A stretch of DNA of 64,000 nt, from contig CAYZWT010000001.1 of NCBI GenBank assembly GCA_964482225.1, positions 131,952 to 195,951 of the forward strand, read 5' to 3'. The notes under the pieces were generated by a model. The model saw only the letters and a program-made list of their open reading frames with translations, was not told the DNA's origin and did no database searches. Both the position numbers and the translations under genes were made by a program. This DNA comes from UBA1429 sp964482225 (GTDB taxonomy: Bacteria > Chloroflexota > Anaerolineae > UBA1429). Of the stretch, positions 8,965-17,412 are shown in pieces (position 1 is the first letter of the stretch; each line of letters starts with the position of its first letter).

Positions 8965-9612
8965 TCACCACTCCCAGCGCAGCAGGTAGCACTCGTTGAG
9001 CCTGGGCTTGAGGCAGACCCAGACGAGCTCCTGCCCGCCATCGGGGAGGTACCGCCAGTGACTCTTGCTCAGGGCGGTCGTCTGACCGGTGCTCTGCACC
9101 GTGACGACCGCCCGCCGGCATCTGCGCTGAGCCGGAAAGACCAGGCGCACCTCGAGGCGTTGGGTGCGGTGGTAGATCCCGGTTTCCCAGCACTCGCTGG
9201 GGCGGGTGAACCCTCCGAGCACCGTGCGATGGGTGTTGAGGGTGAGCTGGTCGCCCCGGCTCTTGATCTCTCGCAGGGAGATGAGCACCACATGGCGGGT
9301 GCCCTCCTTGTAACAGTCCACGGGCGCCCCCGGCGAGCAGCGGTACTCGTGCAGGATGTCGCCATCCCCCCAGACATAGTCCAGCAGAGCGGCCACATGG
9401 TTCTGGTGGAAGCGCACCTGCTTGACCGTCTCCACCGTGGCAGTCTGCCCCTGAGGGTCCAGCAGCGTCACCGTGCGATGCAGCGAGAGCACCTCGTAGA
9501 GCCCCTGGGTGCGGCGCTCCTGCAGCCAGACGGCCAGGCGCTGCACCATGGTAAAGAGCTGCTGAAAGAGGGGGAGCAGGCGTTCGGGGGTGATGTGGGC
9601 GAGATCGAGCAT
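8965..9612 (-). CDS. Hypothetical protein
   Basis: A 215-residue protein from the internal ATG (MLDLAHITPERLLP); two in-frame ATGs 6 and 12 codons upstream give slightly longer forms. I do not recognise the family. The N-terminal third is helical with basic residues (AVWLQERRTQGLYEV); the rest alternates charged and hydrophobic residues like a beta-rich domain. No signal peptide, membrane segment or cysteine motif is visible. It is the last gene of the minus-strand plasmid-type block, separate from the next gene upstream by about 160 bases, so it probably travels with that block. Confidence 0.6.
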   Translation of the reverse strand: MLDLAHITPERLLPLFQQLFTMVQRLAVWLQERRTQGLYEVLSLHRTVTLLDPQGQTATVETVKQVRFHQNHVAALLDYVWGDGDILHEYRCSPGAPVDCYKEGTRHVVLISLREIKSRGDQLTLNTHRTVLGGFTRPSECWETGIYHRTQRLEVRLVFPAQRRCRRAVVTVQSTGQTTALSKSHWRYLPDGGQELVWVCLKPRLNECYLLRWEW

Positions 9613-9774
9613 ACAGACCCATTGTAGCATGTCGGGCGCCTGGATCAACGCTCTGGGGCCACGAGCAAGTGAACAGTGGAGTGAACTCGGGGGGAAATGG
9701 GGAGCGGCGCAGGCGGGAAGGAGAGAAAGGCGAAAATGCCTCTCAACTCGATCCCACCTGCACCGTCGGACAGT

Positions 9775-10131
9775 CTAGCTCGTGGGCTCTACGATCTCGT
9801 ATTGCCCAGGCCAGACCGCCCAGCGACAGCCCTGCTTGTCCCGGCAGGAGAAATCCGGCCAGCGGCTTTTGCTGGCGTCTCCTTGCTTGCCGGAACGGTT
9901 GTCCCATACTGCCCCTTGGCATTGGGGACAGCGCAGGCCGTCGAAACGTATCTTTGCTCTGGATCGCGGCTTCTCGTTCCCCCGAGCCTTGACGAGGGTG
10001 AACCCGTGATCCTGGAGCCACTGTCTGGAAGCCTCATAGCTGGCGATCAACTCCTTGGCCTCCTTCTCCGTCGTCTCGAAGAAGACGCGATGGCCGTCGG
10101 CGTCCTCGCACTCAAAAAGCAAACGCGCCAT
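9775..10131 (-). CDS. Small zinc-ribbon-like protein
   Basis: A 118-residue protein with a C-terminal putative zinc site: CPQC around residues 69-72 and a second cysteine pair in FSCRDKQGCRW about 30 residues on. The N-terminal half is helical and charged. The gene overlaps the end of the PD-(D/E)XK nuclease gene by 20 bases, so the two are translationally coupled. The pairing with a nuclease suggests a nucleic-acid-binding helper, but the family is not recognised. Confidence 0.65.
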   Translation of the reverse strand: MARLLFECEDADGHRVFFETTEKEAKELIASYEASRQWLQDHGFTLVKARGNEKPRSRAKIRFDGLRCPQCQGAVWDNRSGKQGDASKSRWPDFSCRDKQGCRWAVWPGQYEIVEPTS

Positions 10132-10960
10132 GATCCTGCACCTCCTGATACAAATAGTCGTGGTAGCGCGAGTAGCGCACCCGCCAGTTGTCCTTGCCGT
10201 TGACCGTCAGAGGCTCTAACGGGGGACGCCGATCCTCGAGGAGGTAGGCGCTCATCTGCGTCACATCCTCCAGCCAGGCCTGCTCCAGCTCGGGGGTGGG
10301 GTGTAGCGTCACCTCCTCGATCCAGCCCGTGTCGCGGGCGACGTAGAGCAGGTGCCCTTCCTCCAGGCCCAATCCGCGCATGTAGGTGTACAGTTGCAGA
10401 TGGTGGTGGGGGTAGGCGTTGGCCAGTCCCTCACCGCCGCGGTGATGGCGAAAGGCGTACGAGTTGAGGCTCTTGACCTCGAACACGGTGCAAGGCAACC
10501 CCTGGGGATGCCGGGCCTGCCAGGTCGCCAACAGGCGCCTGAGGGGCTCCAGCTCCGGCAGGGTGTCTGCCGCGCCGTGGGTTGCAAGCTCTTGCTCGGC
10601 GTACTCGCGCACCGCGCGCCAGTCGGCGACGGCGGCGATCAGGTCGGGCCGGCCTGCCACAGGCAGGCAGCCCTCGACGAGCACCTCGACGCGCTCCTGG
10701 GCGCGAAAGGCGATGCCACAGCGGGTGAGCATCTGACCGATGCCGATCTCGATCTGCTTGCCCAGGAAAAAGGTCATGAGACCCTCTCCCGTGGGCGGGT
10801 TGGAGTAGGGCACGCCCTTCATCTGCAACCAGCGGTCGATGTAGGGCTTGCCCAGGTCGCTCGCCCAGATCTCTTGTCTGGGCGGCGGCTCGGTCTGGGC
10901 GGTAGCGCCCATCAGCTCGGAGAGCAGGTCCTTCAGTTGCCAATCGTTCCTCGTGTCCAT
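10112..10960 (-). CDS. PD-(D/E)XK (Cas4/RecB-like) nuclease
   Basis: A 282-residue protein with the nuclease core of the PD-(D/E)XK superfamily: GRPDLIAA (the conserved Asp), then FEVKSLNSY (the E-x-K pair), then HLQLYTYMRGLG (the Q-x3-Y helix seen in RecB/Cas4-type enzymes). Four clustered cysteines typical of Cas4 iron-sulfur sites are not seen. The ATG at the upper coordinate is preceded by GAAGGA eight bases away; a TTG six codons earlier is less likely. A good promoter lies about 115 bases upstream. No cas genes or repeats are present, so a plasmid recombination or exonuclease role is more likely than CRISPR adaptation. Confidence 0.75.
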   Translation of the reverse strand: MDTRNDWQLKDLLSELMGATAQTEPPPRQEIWASDLGKPYIDRWLQMKGVPYSNPPTGEGLMTFFLGKQIEIGIGQMLTRCGIAFRAQERVEVLVEGCLPVAGRPDLIAAVADWRAVREYAEQELATHGAADTLPELEPLRRLLATWQARHPQGLPCTVFEVKSLNSYAFRHHRGGEGLANAYPHHHLQLYTYMRGLGLEEGHLLYVARDTGWIEEVTLHPTPELEQAWLEDVTQMSAYLLEDRRPPLEPLTVNGKDNWRVRYSRYHDYLYQEVQDHGAFAF

Positions 10961-11353
10961 GGGTACCATCCTTCTCAAACATGCGTTCCCAACCTGTCGT
11001 CACACAGATCCAGCGGTCTTGGGGCAACCTCCTTTCGAGCAGAATAGCTGCCAGTGTATTGTAATGTACAGAAAGATTATAAACCATAACTAGCCATAAT
11101 GCAACGGAGGGTGGCGGCTGGGCTATAGGCCCAAGGGCGTGGGGGTATGGGGAGGGTAGGATTGGGAAAAGTGGCGTCACGGGGTTGGCAAGAGCCGAGG
11201 AGTAGGGGGAAAGCGAGGGTCAGCGCCGATCTAGACATGAGGAGGTGACAGGCGCTGGGATGCCGAGATGCGGCGGTGCGATGGCATCCCGGCATGAAGG
11301 CGCACCCGGCGCGAGCCCGGAGGGAGTCTCCAGGCTCGCGTGGTGGTCGGGAC
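10961..11353. other. Intergenic region with nuclease-operon promoter
   Basis: No convincing gene was seen here. It contains the promoter for the nuclease/zinc-ribbon pair and a GC-rich stretch downstream of the MGYTHYW gene. Confidence 0.5.
11076..11104 (-). promoter_or_regulatory. Promoter of the nuclease/zinc-ribbon operon
   Basis: On the minus strand TTGCAT and a perfect TATAAT are separated by 17 bases, within an AT-rich patch unlike its surroundings. The leader to the nuclease start codon would be about 105 bases. Confidence 0.6.
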
Positions 11354-11815
11354 TCAGAAGTCCAGGATCCCGAGGGCGGGCGCCTGGATCGGGCGCCAGT
11401 AGGACAGTTGGCTCTTGACGTAGGCCGCACCGATCTCGCGGTTGCACCAGGCCAGGGCCTCGGCCCATTCGACCTGGAACTCGCCATCGGAGCTGATCTC
11501 CAGCCCCTCGCGGTGGTAACCCAGGATCAGCAGCACCCGCATGACCGTGGCGTCATACGGCTTGCGCTCTGTCTTGCAGTAGCCCAGGGCGTCTCTCCGC
11601 GCGGTGCTGTAGCGAAAGGTCTGGTGACCCTGCTCTACGACCCCGTTAAAGCGCACCTCGCGCGGCGTGACCAGCGGGGCGCGCGCGTCGTCCCAATCTC
11701 GCTGGATCAGGCCCTGTAGAAAGGCCTCATCGGTGACCTGTTTGATCTGTGTGACGGCCAGGGCGGGCAGGTCACGGTCCCCGCCGAAATCCGTCCAATA
11801 GTGTGTGTATCCCAT
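11354..11815 (-). CDS. Plasmid/phage protein of the MGYTHYW type
   Basis: A 153-residue protein beginning MGYTHYWTDF, a start shared by many small phage- and plasmid-borne proteins of unknown function. It has a helical middle and a C-terminal segment containing EWAEALAWCNREIG. No catalytic motif is evident. It sits in the minus-strand block between the DUF2958-like gene and the nuclease pair, supporting an extrachromosomal or integrative origin for the block. Confidence 0.65.
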   Translation of the reverse strand: MGYTHYWTDFGGDRDLPALAVTQIKQVTDEAFLQGLIQRDWDDARAPLVTPREVRFNGVVEQGHQTFRYSTARRDALGYCKTERKPYDATVMRVLLILGYHREGLEISSDGEFQVEWAEALAWCNREIGAAYVKSQLSYWRPIQAPALGILDF

Positions 11816-11890
11816 AAGTGTGATGGTTGTGAACTTGATAATGCGAGCCTTTTTCTGCCTGCCAGAGGCAGCGTGCTCAGGTCGTGGGGC

Positions 11891-12184
11891 TCAGCGCATG
11901 AGCTCCTGGAGCGGCGTGGGCCTAAAGTACAGGTCGCGCTCCATCGGCATGCCGAGGCAGCCGCGCATGGCTTGCAGCTCCGAGAGAGAAAAGTAGCCCA
12001 GCTCGGTGCAATCGCCCTTGACCAGGCCAAAGAAGGTGTCCTGGCCATCGAACTCGCTGGCGAACCAGGTCCAGTGGAAATCGGGCAAGAAGAACTTGAC
12101 GCGGGCCAGGGCCGCGAGGCCCAGCTTCTCCTGGCTGTAGAGGCCGGGGAGGCTCTCGCGCAGCGCTTTGGTTAACAGTTGCAT
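11891..12184 (-). CDS. DUF2958-like protein
   Basis: A 97-residue protein beginning MQLLTKALRESLPGLYSQEK and containing VKFFLPDFHWTWF, LVKGDCTELGYFSLSEL and ERDLYF in the order seen in DUF2958. That family is common on conjugative plasmids and integrative elements and its function is unknown. The ATG was chosen because the 25-residue upstream extension is cysteine- and glycine-rich and does not match the family. A tiny leader reading frame with an excellent ribosome-binding site lies 137 bases upstream. Confidence 0.75.
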   Translation of the reverse strand: MQLLTKALRESLPGLYSQEKLGLAALARVKFFLPDFHWTWFASEFDGQDTFFGLVKGDCTELGYFSLSELQAMRGCLGMPMERDLYFRPTPLQELMR

Positions 12185-12320
12185 GGTGTGGATGGAGCCT
12201 ACCCCGCCGGGATGGCCGCCGTAATGGCGGTTGCATCGCGGGCAGCGGCATGCTACCATCGTGTTGTGACTTGATAATCGGCGCGCCTACCGAGCGCGCC
12301 TGTTTGTAGCGCGCCCTGAC

Positions 12321-12347
12321 TCAGGGCGCGTTGTCTTGCTTCGACAT
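12321..12347 (-). CDS. Candidate 8-codon leader peptide
   Basis: An ideal Shine-Dalgarno AGGAGGTGA is followed five bases later by an ATG and eight codons (MSKQDNAP, then TGA). The stop codon falls inside a stem (CGCGCCCT with AGGGCGCG, five-base loop). Such a short translated frame overlapping a hairpin upstream of a gene resembles an attenuator leader for the DUF2958-like gene. It could equally be a decayed gene start. Confidence 0.35.
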   Translation of the reverse strand: MSKQDNAP

Positions 12348-12834
12348 GCTTCTCACCTCCTTTCACATAGCTTTCCTAAGCTGGCAGTGTTCGCCTGCCA
12401 TCGCGAAACCTGGGGCACACCAAGTCAAGGGTCGCTGAGGGAGCGGCAGCGCCCTCAACGACTTGCCAGCGGATGCGGCTCTCTGGGCCGCATCCGCTGC
12501 CCTTGACGGTGTGATACCATGGTTTCACCGGCAGGCGGACAGACAGCCCCGGGTCAGCCGAGCCTGTTTTGGCGGCGTCCGCCGGCCCCCCGGAGGGGCC
12601 CCGAGGCCCCGAGGGACAACGGGCCGTGGGGGGGGATACCGATAGCGGGGCCAGTGGCGGCCCCACGACGCGTGCCGTCGGGCGCAGCCTGACGGGTCGC
12701 AAAGTGCGGGACGCCCTGGCCCCTCCTTGGGAGAGCGGAGGCCATGTGCGCGAGCGCCGCCTGCAAGGCCAGCGAGCGCACTTGGCCGGAGCGGGGCTGG
12801 TGCGGGTGGGGGTGGGGCGCGGCCCGTGAGGGGC
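12348..12834. other. GC-rich stretch without a recognisable gene
   Basis: Open frames here are low-complexity Pro/Gly/Arg/Ala strings without ribosome-binding sites. Short inverted repeats of C- and G-runs around 12590-12620 are visible. I see nothing further. Confidence 0.4.
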
Positions 12835-13746
12835 TCAGGTGCGGAACAGGAGGCGGGGGATGGGGTGGGGGGTTGGCGTTGGCGAGGCCTCGCGGACCAG
12901 GAGGGGCGCCGACTCGTCAGTGGCCGGAAGCCGCCAGATCGGCGCGGCGAGCACGGTGTCGTAAGCCACCTGCTCCAGGCTGGTGAACCAGAACAGTCTG
13001 CGGCTGCGGGGATCGCACACCCTGGCCGTCGTGCGCAACAGGTTCTCCATACGCCTCTGGCTGGTGGCAACCACCAACACCCGCAGGCAGTTGCTGCCGT
13101 AGCGGCGCAGGTAGGCGCCGGAGCGCACATAGGCCAGGTAGGCGCGCACCTTGGCGGCCCAACGGGCGCCGGTCTCGGTGGACCGGTCGGCCTCCAGGAA
13201 GAAGGAGGCCCGACGACGTCCGGCGATCAGGCGCAAGTAAGCGTCGGGGACCAAAGTCACCTGGCGGGACGGGCCGTCGTCGGTCTCGATCCAGACCCGG
13301 TCGGGGGCGGCCCTGAGCTCGTCCTCGCGCAGCCAGGCTTCGATGGTGTGTCCATCGCGCTGGCAGGCCAGCTCGACGGCCAGACGCACCTCGTTGACCA
13401 TCAACGTGTGCTCCAGGAAAAGGGACGACACATGGTTCTGGGAGCGGCGCCAGCCGATCTCGGCCGGATCCAGGCCCCATCGGTCGGCCAACAGGCTGGC
13501 GCCTCGCCCGCCCAGCAGGTAGAGGGCCTGGCCGCTGCCCTGGCCATACTCGACAGGCAGCCGGCGACGGGCCAGGTAGCCGTGGGCGTGCAACAGCATG
13601 AGGCGCTGGTTGGCAGTGTTCTTGCTGGGGAAGAGCATCTGCTGGATCTGGGCGCGGCGCAGGACGCGGAAGCGGTAGACGGCGCCGATCAGGGCGAGGT
13701 CGCGGGACGTGAGCCGCATGGGAGGCTGGGGGTGAGCATGAGACAT
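12835..13746 (-). CDS. Replication-relaxation family protein (copy 1)
   Basis: A 303-residue protein of the replication-relaxation (Replic_Relax) family. The N-terminal winged-helix region reads LTSRDLALIGAVYRFRVLRR, followed by QIQQMLFP, a pattern shared with the second copy near 32 kb (LTARDLQAVVAVFEARYLTN). A central alpha/beta part includes FFLEADRSTETGARWAAKV, which recalls nuclease-like folds. Family members sit beside VirD4/TraG-type ATPases on plasmids and are thought to act in plasmid mobilisation. Its 5' end lies within a 113-bp tandem duplication. Confidence 0.78.
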   Translation of the reverse strand: MSHAHPQPPMRLTSRDLALIGAVYRFRVLRRAQIQQMLFPSKNTANQRLMLLHAHGYLARRRLPVEYGQGSGQALYLLGGRGASLLADRWGLDPAEIGWRRSQNHVSSLFLEHTLMVNEVRLAVELACQRDGHTIEAWLREDELRAAPDRVWIETDDGPSRQVTLVPDAYLRLIAGRRRASFFLEADRSTETGARWAAKVRAYLAYVRSGAYLRRYGSNCLRVLVVATSQRRMENLLRTTARVCDPRSRRLFWFTSLEQVAYDTVLAAPIWRLPATDESAPLLVREASPTPTPHPIPRLLFRT

Positions 13747-13886
13747 GGAACCAGTCTAGCACGCCGCGGGCGCAGGACGCGGAAGCGGTAGACGGCGCCG
13801 ATCAGGGCGAGGTCGCGGGACGTGAGCCGCATGGGAGGCTGGGGGTGAGCATGAGACATGGAACCAGTCTAGCACGCCGCGGGCGC
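13656..13886. repeat. 113-bp tandem duplication at the replication-relaxation gene start
   Basis: Two copies of a 113-bp unit lie head to tail (13656-13768, then 13769 onward), identical as far as I can read, with the match ending at 13886. The unit covers the first thirty codons of the replication-relaxation gene plus its upstream region, so the promoter-proximal copy has its own ATG and ribosome-binding region but shifts out of frame because 113 is not a multiple of three. Confidence 0.9.
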
Positions 13887-14188
13887 GCCCCGCAATCCCC
13901 GCTTTGCCCTGGGCCGTGTGCCTCTGGCTGACAACAGACCCTGTCGGGGCAGATCACAGCCAACGGGGGAGCCTGGCGAGTCCCACGCGGTGACCCTCTC
14001 AACCTGCCACGCCGCAACACCGGCCGATACAGGCGATCAGGCAGAAAGCAGGGAAGCAGGGGGATGCCGTTGGTCTAGCCAACCGTCACAGACCATCACC
14101 CTAGAAGCGCACGAGATCCCTGGTCGTAACCCCTGGTCGTTGGCGACCATAGCCAGAACCATGGTGGCGGTGCACCTGGAAGTGGCGA
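13887..14188. other. Intergenic region between RepA and replication-relaxation genes
   Basis: No gene was recognised. A 10-base direct repeat CCCTGGTCGT occurs twice within 20 bases near 14119-14148, which might be a protein-binding site. Confidence 0.4.
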
Positions 14189-15433
14189 TCAGCCTTCCTC
14201 CAGGACGCGCACATGGAGGGCGATCCGCGTGTGCAGCAGGGCCTCCAGGGCTCTGGCGATCAGGCCCGCATAATGATCGGCGATCCGTTCCTGCAAAAAG
14301 GCGTTGGGCGCCCAGATGGTGGCCTGGCTGCCCTCCAGCACACCCAGGACAGAACGGGCCAGCCAGGTCTCAAAGGCGACCGGTGTGACCTGCTCGCGCA
14401 CCAGGCCCAGGGCCTGCTCCCAGAGCTCGATCAACCCGGGGTCCAGTCCGCGGGCCTCGGCGACCTGCTGACGCCACGCCTGGCCTAACTGCCCGGCGTC
14501 CGCGGGCTCCTGCTCCGTGACTGACGCAGAGTCCTCTGGCTCCGGTGCAACAATCCCCGGAGCCTCTCGGTGCACGCCCGCGCCCTTGACAAAGCGCATG
14601 CGGGTGTAGCGGCCCACCTTGATCATCTCGCCTGACGCCAGAAAGCCGATGGCGATCAGTTCGTCGATCCCGGGCTGGAGCTTTTCTCGCACCTTGGCCG
14701 GATAGCGATAGTAGGCCATGCCCAGTTGCTGGGAGAGCTGAAAGATGTCGATCTCCAGGCGGCGCGCCTTGTGCAGCTTTTTGTCCAGGAAGCGGTACAG
14801 GCGGCGGGCGACGGGGGTGGCCAAGCCGAAAAAGGTGCGCAGGTCCAGTTGCTTGAGATAGCCCGACTGGAGGCTGCGCCAGATCTCCTCCCCCCAGACG
14901 ACATAGCCGGGGCAGCCCTCGGCCTCCACCACGGTCTGGTCGCCCTCCTGGTAGGCCAGCCAGTAGCGCTCTATCAGGTGAAATCCATTGACGCGCTGCA
15001 CCAGGCTCTGGCGCTCGGCGTCCCAGAAGGCGCCCTCGGCCACGATGCTGGCCCGCAGCAGGCGCTCCAGGGAACGTTCGACGCTGCGGTAGTGTTTGCT
15101 GTCGGTGTCCTCGCCCATCAGCTTGAGGATGCGGTACACGCTGAGCGGCACCCGCCGGTCGGTATAGCCCTGGGCCTGGGTGAGGGCCAGCAGGGCCACA
15201 TAGACCCGTTCGTCGAACTCGGTGGGCAGGCCCGAGGCGCTGCCGCCCTGGACCACCCAACGCTGACGGCGGCGTTGTCCATCGGCGCCGCCGATCCAGC
15301 GCACGCAGGTGAGGCTGCCCAGGCTGGGGGTGCGGGACAGGGTGGCAAAGGGGAACTCGACCAGATTCATCTCGTCGCGTCCCTGGGAAACGTGGCGAAT
15401 CGGTCTGGTCTGTGATTGAACTTGTGATCCCAT
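14189..15433 (-). CDS. RepA-type plasmid replication initiator with DnaA-domain-I-like tail
   Basis: A 414-residue protein. Residues about 18-290 match the replication initiator protein A family: GRDEMNLVEFPFATLSR near the start, two winged-helix-like regions, and LDLRTFFGLATPVARRLYRF in the middle. After an acidic linker, residues about 340-414 resemble DnaA domain I: WEQALGLV, then FETWLAR, then ATIWAPNAFLQERI. Such a tail could recruit DnaA or helicase. The ATG lies in an AT-rich stretch next to four iteron-like repeats, the expected position of the cognate origin. An internal ATG at residue 22 is an alternative, but conserved residues precede it. Confidence 0.82.
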   Translation of the reverse strand: MGSQVQSQTRPIRHVSQGRDEMNLVEFPFATLSRTPSLGSLTCVRWIGGADGQRRRQRWVVQGGSASGLPTEFDERVYVALLALTQAQGYTDRRVPLSVYRILKLMGEDTDSKHYRSVERSLERLLRASIVAEGAFWDAERQSLVQRVNGFHLIERYWLAYQEGDQTVVEAEGCPGYVVWGEEIWRSLQSGYLKQLDLRTFFGLATPVARRLYRFLDKKLHKARRLEIDIFQLSQQLGMAYYRYPAKVREKLQPGIDELIAIGFLASGEMIKVGRYTRMRFVKGAGVHREAPGIVAPEPEDSASVTEQEPADAGQLGQAWRQQVAEARGLDPGLIELWEQALGLVREQVTPVAFETWLARSVLGVLEGSQATIWAPNAFLQERIADHYAGLIARALEALLHTRIALHVRVLEEG

Positions 15434-15591
15434 AATGTGATTATAGCATTTTATAATTCAGATATCTGTATTATCTGTTTATATACTGTATCCTGCCCCC
15501 GCCGTCTCGATGGCGTCTTCCCCGTGGTCTCGATACCGGCTTCCCTGCCGTCCCGATAGGGGGGCAACTCTTCCCCCTGGTCTCGATAGCG
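15434..15591. other. Candidate plasmid origin: AT-rich region plus four iterons
   Basis: A strongly AT-rich tract (about 15432-15490) adjoins four copies of GTCTCGAT (one reads GTCCCGAT) starting at 15504, 15527, 15550 and 15580, spaced 23, 23 and 30 bases. The flanks also match: a CTTCCC-type pyrimidine run precedes three copies. Iterons beside an AT-rich unwinding element and the initiator gene are the hallmark of an iteron-controlled plasmid origin. Confidence 0.6.
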
Positions 15592-15668
15592 CAACGCGGT
15601 GCTCTGGTGCCGACACATAGCGGCATGGACGTATGCTTGCACCAAAGCACGCAGGCACGCACGCGGCG

Positions 15669-17099
15669 CTATGCCTGCACCTCTTCATAGTAACGCACCG
15701 GGGGCGGGTCTTCCAGCGCAGATTCGCGGGCGGCGATCTCGTGATCCACAGCCGCCATGGGCCGGCCGCTCTGACGCGCCAGGCTCGCCCGCAAGGTCTC
15801 CAGGGCTTCTTCAGAGAGGGTGCGTCCAGGCACGGTGGGGGTGCGTACGCGCCAGACGCGTTCCCGCTCGGGGAGTTGGAGCAGGCAGTGTCGCCGGGGT
15901 AGTCGCTGGGCCATCTGAGTGTAACGTTCCCACTGCTCCCCCAACGAGAAAAAGGCGGGGTGCACCCGTGGCCGCTGGCCCTCGTCCTCCACGTCGTGCT
16001 TGACCTCGACCAGGTCGGGCAGAAACAGGTCGGGCGCCAGCGCCCCGGCCGTCTCGCGCCCCGAGCTGAACACCGCCCTGATCTGGGCGTTCTCCAGCGC
16101 CCCGCGCAGCGTCTCATGGCCGATCTGGCTGAGGGTGTGGTGGGCTAGGCCCAGGTGCAGACGGAACTTGCGGCACTCGGCCAGGATGCGGGCCAGGGTC
16201 TGGGCCGAGCCCGTGTTGGCGCAATAGTCCTGGAACTCGTCCAGCAGAAAGGTGAAAGGCCGTCGCTCGGGCAGGGGCGTGTCCTGGCGCGAGAGGGCGG
16301 CCTGCTCCAGGCCCGTCATCAGAAGGCTGCCCAAGAGGCGGCGGGTCTCGGCGTCCACCCGGCCCAGGTCGCAGAGCAGGATCTGGCCCCTGTCCATGAT
16401 CTGGCGCAGGCGCAGGCCGTTCTCGCGGCTGCCCAGGATGGCCTTGAGTCGCGGGTTGATGGTAAAGGCCCCCACCTTGTTGAGGGCCGACTCGATGATC
16501 AGGGCCCGCTCCCGGCCCCAGCGCTCAAAGCGTTGGGCGAAAAAGCGGCGCACCTCGGCGTTGCGGCTGCGCTCCAGGAGCGTGCGGCGAAAGGCCGCAT
16601 CGGTCAATAGGCGGGGCATCTCGACGAGGGTGAGGCCCTGCTCGATCAGGAGCAAGAGGGAGGCCAGGACCAGGTTGGCAAAGCGTGGCGCCTCGCGCAG
16701 CGACTCGGGCCAGGCCCGCCGAAATGCCTCCAGCAGGTTCTGGGCGACCACGTAGGGCTCGCCGGGGGCGCGCAGCACATTCCAGGGCATGAGATAGTCG
16801 TCGCGCCCTGGGGCAAAGTAGACGATGCGTTGACGCAACCGGGGGCTGGCTGCGAGCATAGGCGACAGTTGATCCAGCAGATCGTCGCACAGGTCCGAGT
16901 GGGGGTCCAACAGTCCGCAGCCCTGTTCGAGGACGATGAGCTGGTAGAGCAGCGATTGGAGGAACTTGGACTTGCCGACCCGGGTGCGGCCCACGATATA
17001 CAGGTGGGTGTCAAAGGCGTCCAGGGGGAGCCTGCAGCGGCGCAGGTGCAGAGGGCCATGGGTGCCGAGGATGAGAGTAGGACGGCGGGAGCCGGGCAT
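15669..17099 (-). CDS. VirD4/TraG-like ATPase (TraM-recognition type)
   Basis: A 476-residue P-loop ATPase. Walker A GRTRVGKS is at residues 37-44, and a Walker B-like segment reads TFLLDEFQDYC with the acidic pair expected of coupling-protein and HerA-like ATPases. LAECRKFRLHLGLAHHTLSQI matches the TraM-recognition region of conjugative coupling proteins. No transmembrane segment is visible, so it would be a soluble form. The ATG was chosen because the upstream extension is Pro/Trp-rich and unlike the family. It lies between the small RHH-like gene and RepA, all on one strand. Confidence 0.75.
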   Translation of the reverse strand: MPGSRRPTLILGTHGPLHLRRCRLPLDAFDTHLYIVGRTRVGKSKFLQSLLYQLIVLEQGCGLLDPHSDLCDDLLDQLSPMLAASPRLRQRIVYFAPGRDDYLMPWNVLRAPGEPYVVAQNLLEAFRRAWPESLREAPRFANLVLASLLLLIEQGLTLVEMPRLLTDAAFRRTLLERSRNAEVRRFFAQRFERWGRERALIIESALNKVGAFTINPRLKAILGSRENGLRLRQIMDRGQILLCDLGRVDAETRRLLGSLLMTGLEQAALSRQDTPLPERRPFTFLLDEFQDYCANTGSAQTLARILAECRKFRLHLGLAHHTLSQIGHETLRGALENAQIRAVFSSGRETAGALAPDLFLPDLVEVKHDVEDEGQRPRVHPAFFSLGEQWERYTQMAQRLPRRHCLLQLPERERVWRVRTPTVPGRTLSEEALETLRASLARQSGRPMAAVDHEIAARESALEDPPPVRYYEEVQA

Positions 17100-17142
17100 G
17101 CAGGGGTGGGCGATAGGGCGGGGATCGCCGTGGGCGATTGGG

Positions 17143-17412
17143 TTAGGTGTGGATGGCGGCGGGGATGTCCTGGGTCTCGGCCAGGCAGGCCAGGGCCAAA
17201 CCCACCACATCGCCGTAGGTCAGGCCGCGGCCCTGGGTGCGGCGTAGGTGCAACCGGAGCAACTCTAGGCGCTCGGCGTCCTCAAGGGTCAGGGTCAGGG
17301 TGGTGCGCACCGTGGCGCTGGGCCGTCCCTGCTCAGGTCCCGGATCGGGCTCACGGGTCGGGGCGCTGAAAAAGGCATCCAGGCCCCGGCCGGGGGCGTC
17401 TTCTCTAGGCAT
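17143..17412 (-). CDS. Small ParA partner, probable ribbon-helix-helix protein
   Basis: An 89-residue protein that overlaps the end of parA by eight bases. After a proline-rich start, ATVRTTLTLTLEDAERLELL followed by helical LRRTQGRGLTYGDVVGLAL has the beta-strand then two-helix pattern of ribbon-helix-helix DNA-binding proteins. Plasmids commonly pair ParA with such a small centromere-binding protein in place of ParB. The family assignment rests on pattern and position only. Confidence 0.6.
   Translation of the reverse strand: MPREDAPGRGLDAFFSAPTREPDPGPEQGRPSATVRTTLTLTLEDAERLELLRLHLRRTQGRGLTYGDVVGLALACLAETQDIPAAIHT

Noticed and set aside
9058..9627. Plus-strand frame of 189 codons opposite the 215-residue hypothetical
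   Set aside because: One of the two must be false; the minus-strand protein has more natural composition and shares orientation with its neighbours.
10112..10960. Cas4 of a CRISPR system
   Set aside because: The nuclease core fits, but the iron-sulfur cysteines are absent and no cas1, cas2 or repeat array was seen anywhere in the window.
12376..12702. Minus-strand open frame of 108 codons
   Set aside because: Low-complexity Pro/Ala/Gly sequence with no start signal and no recognisable domain.
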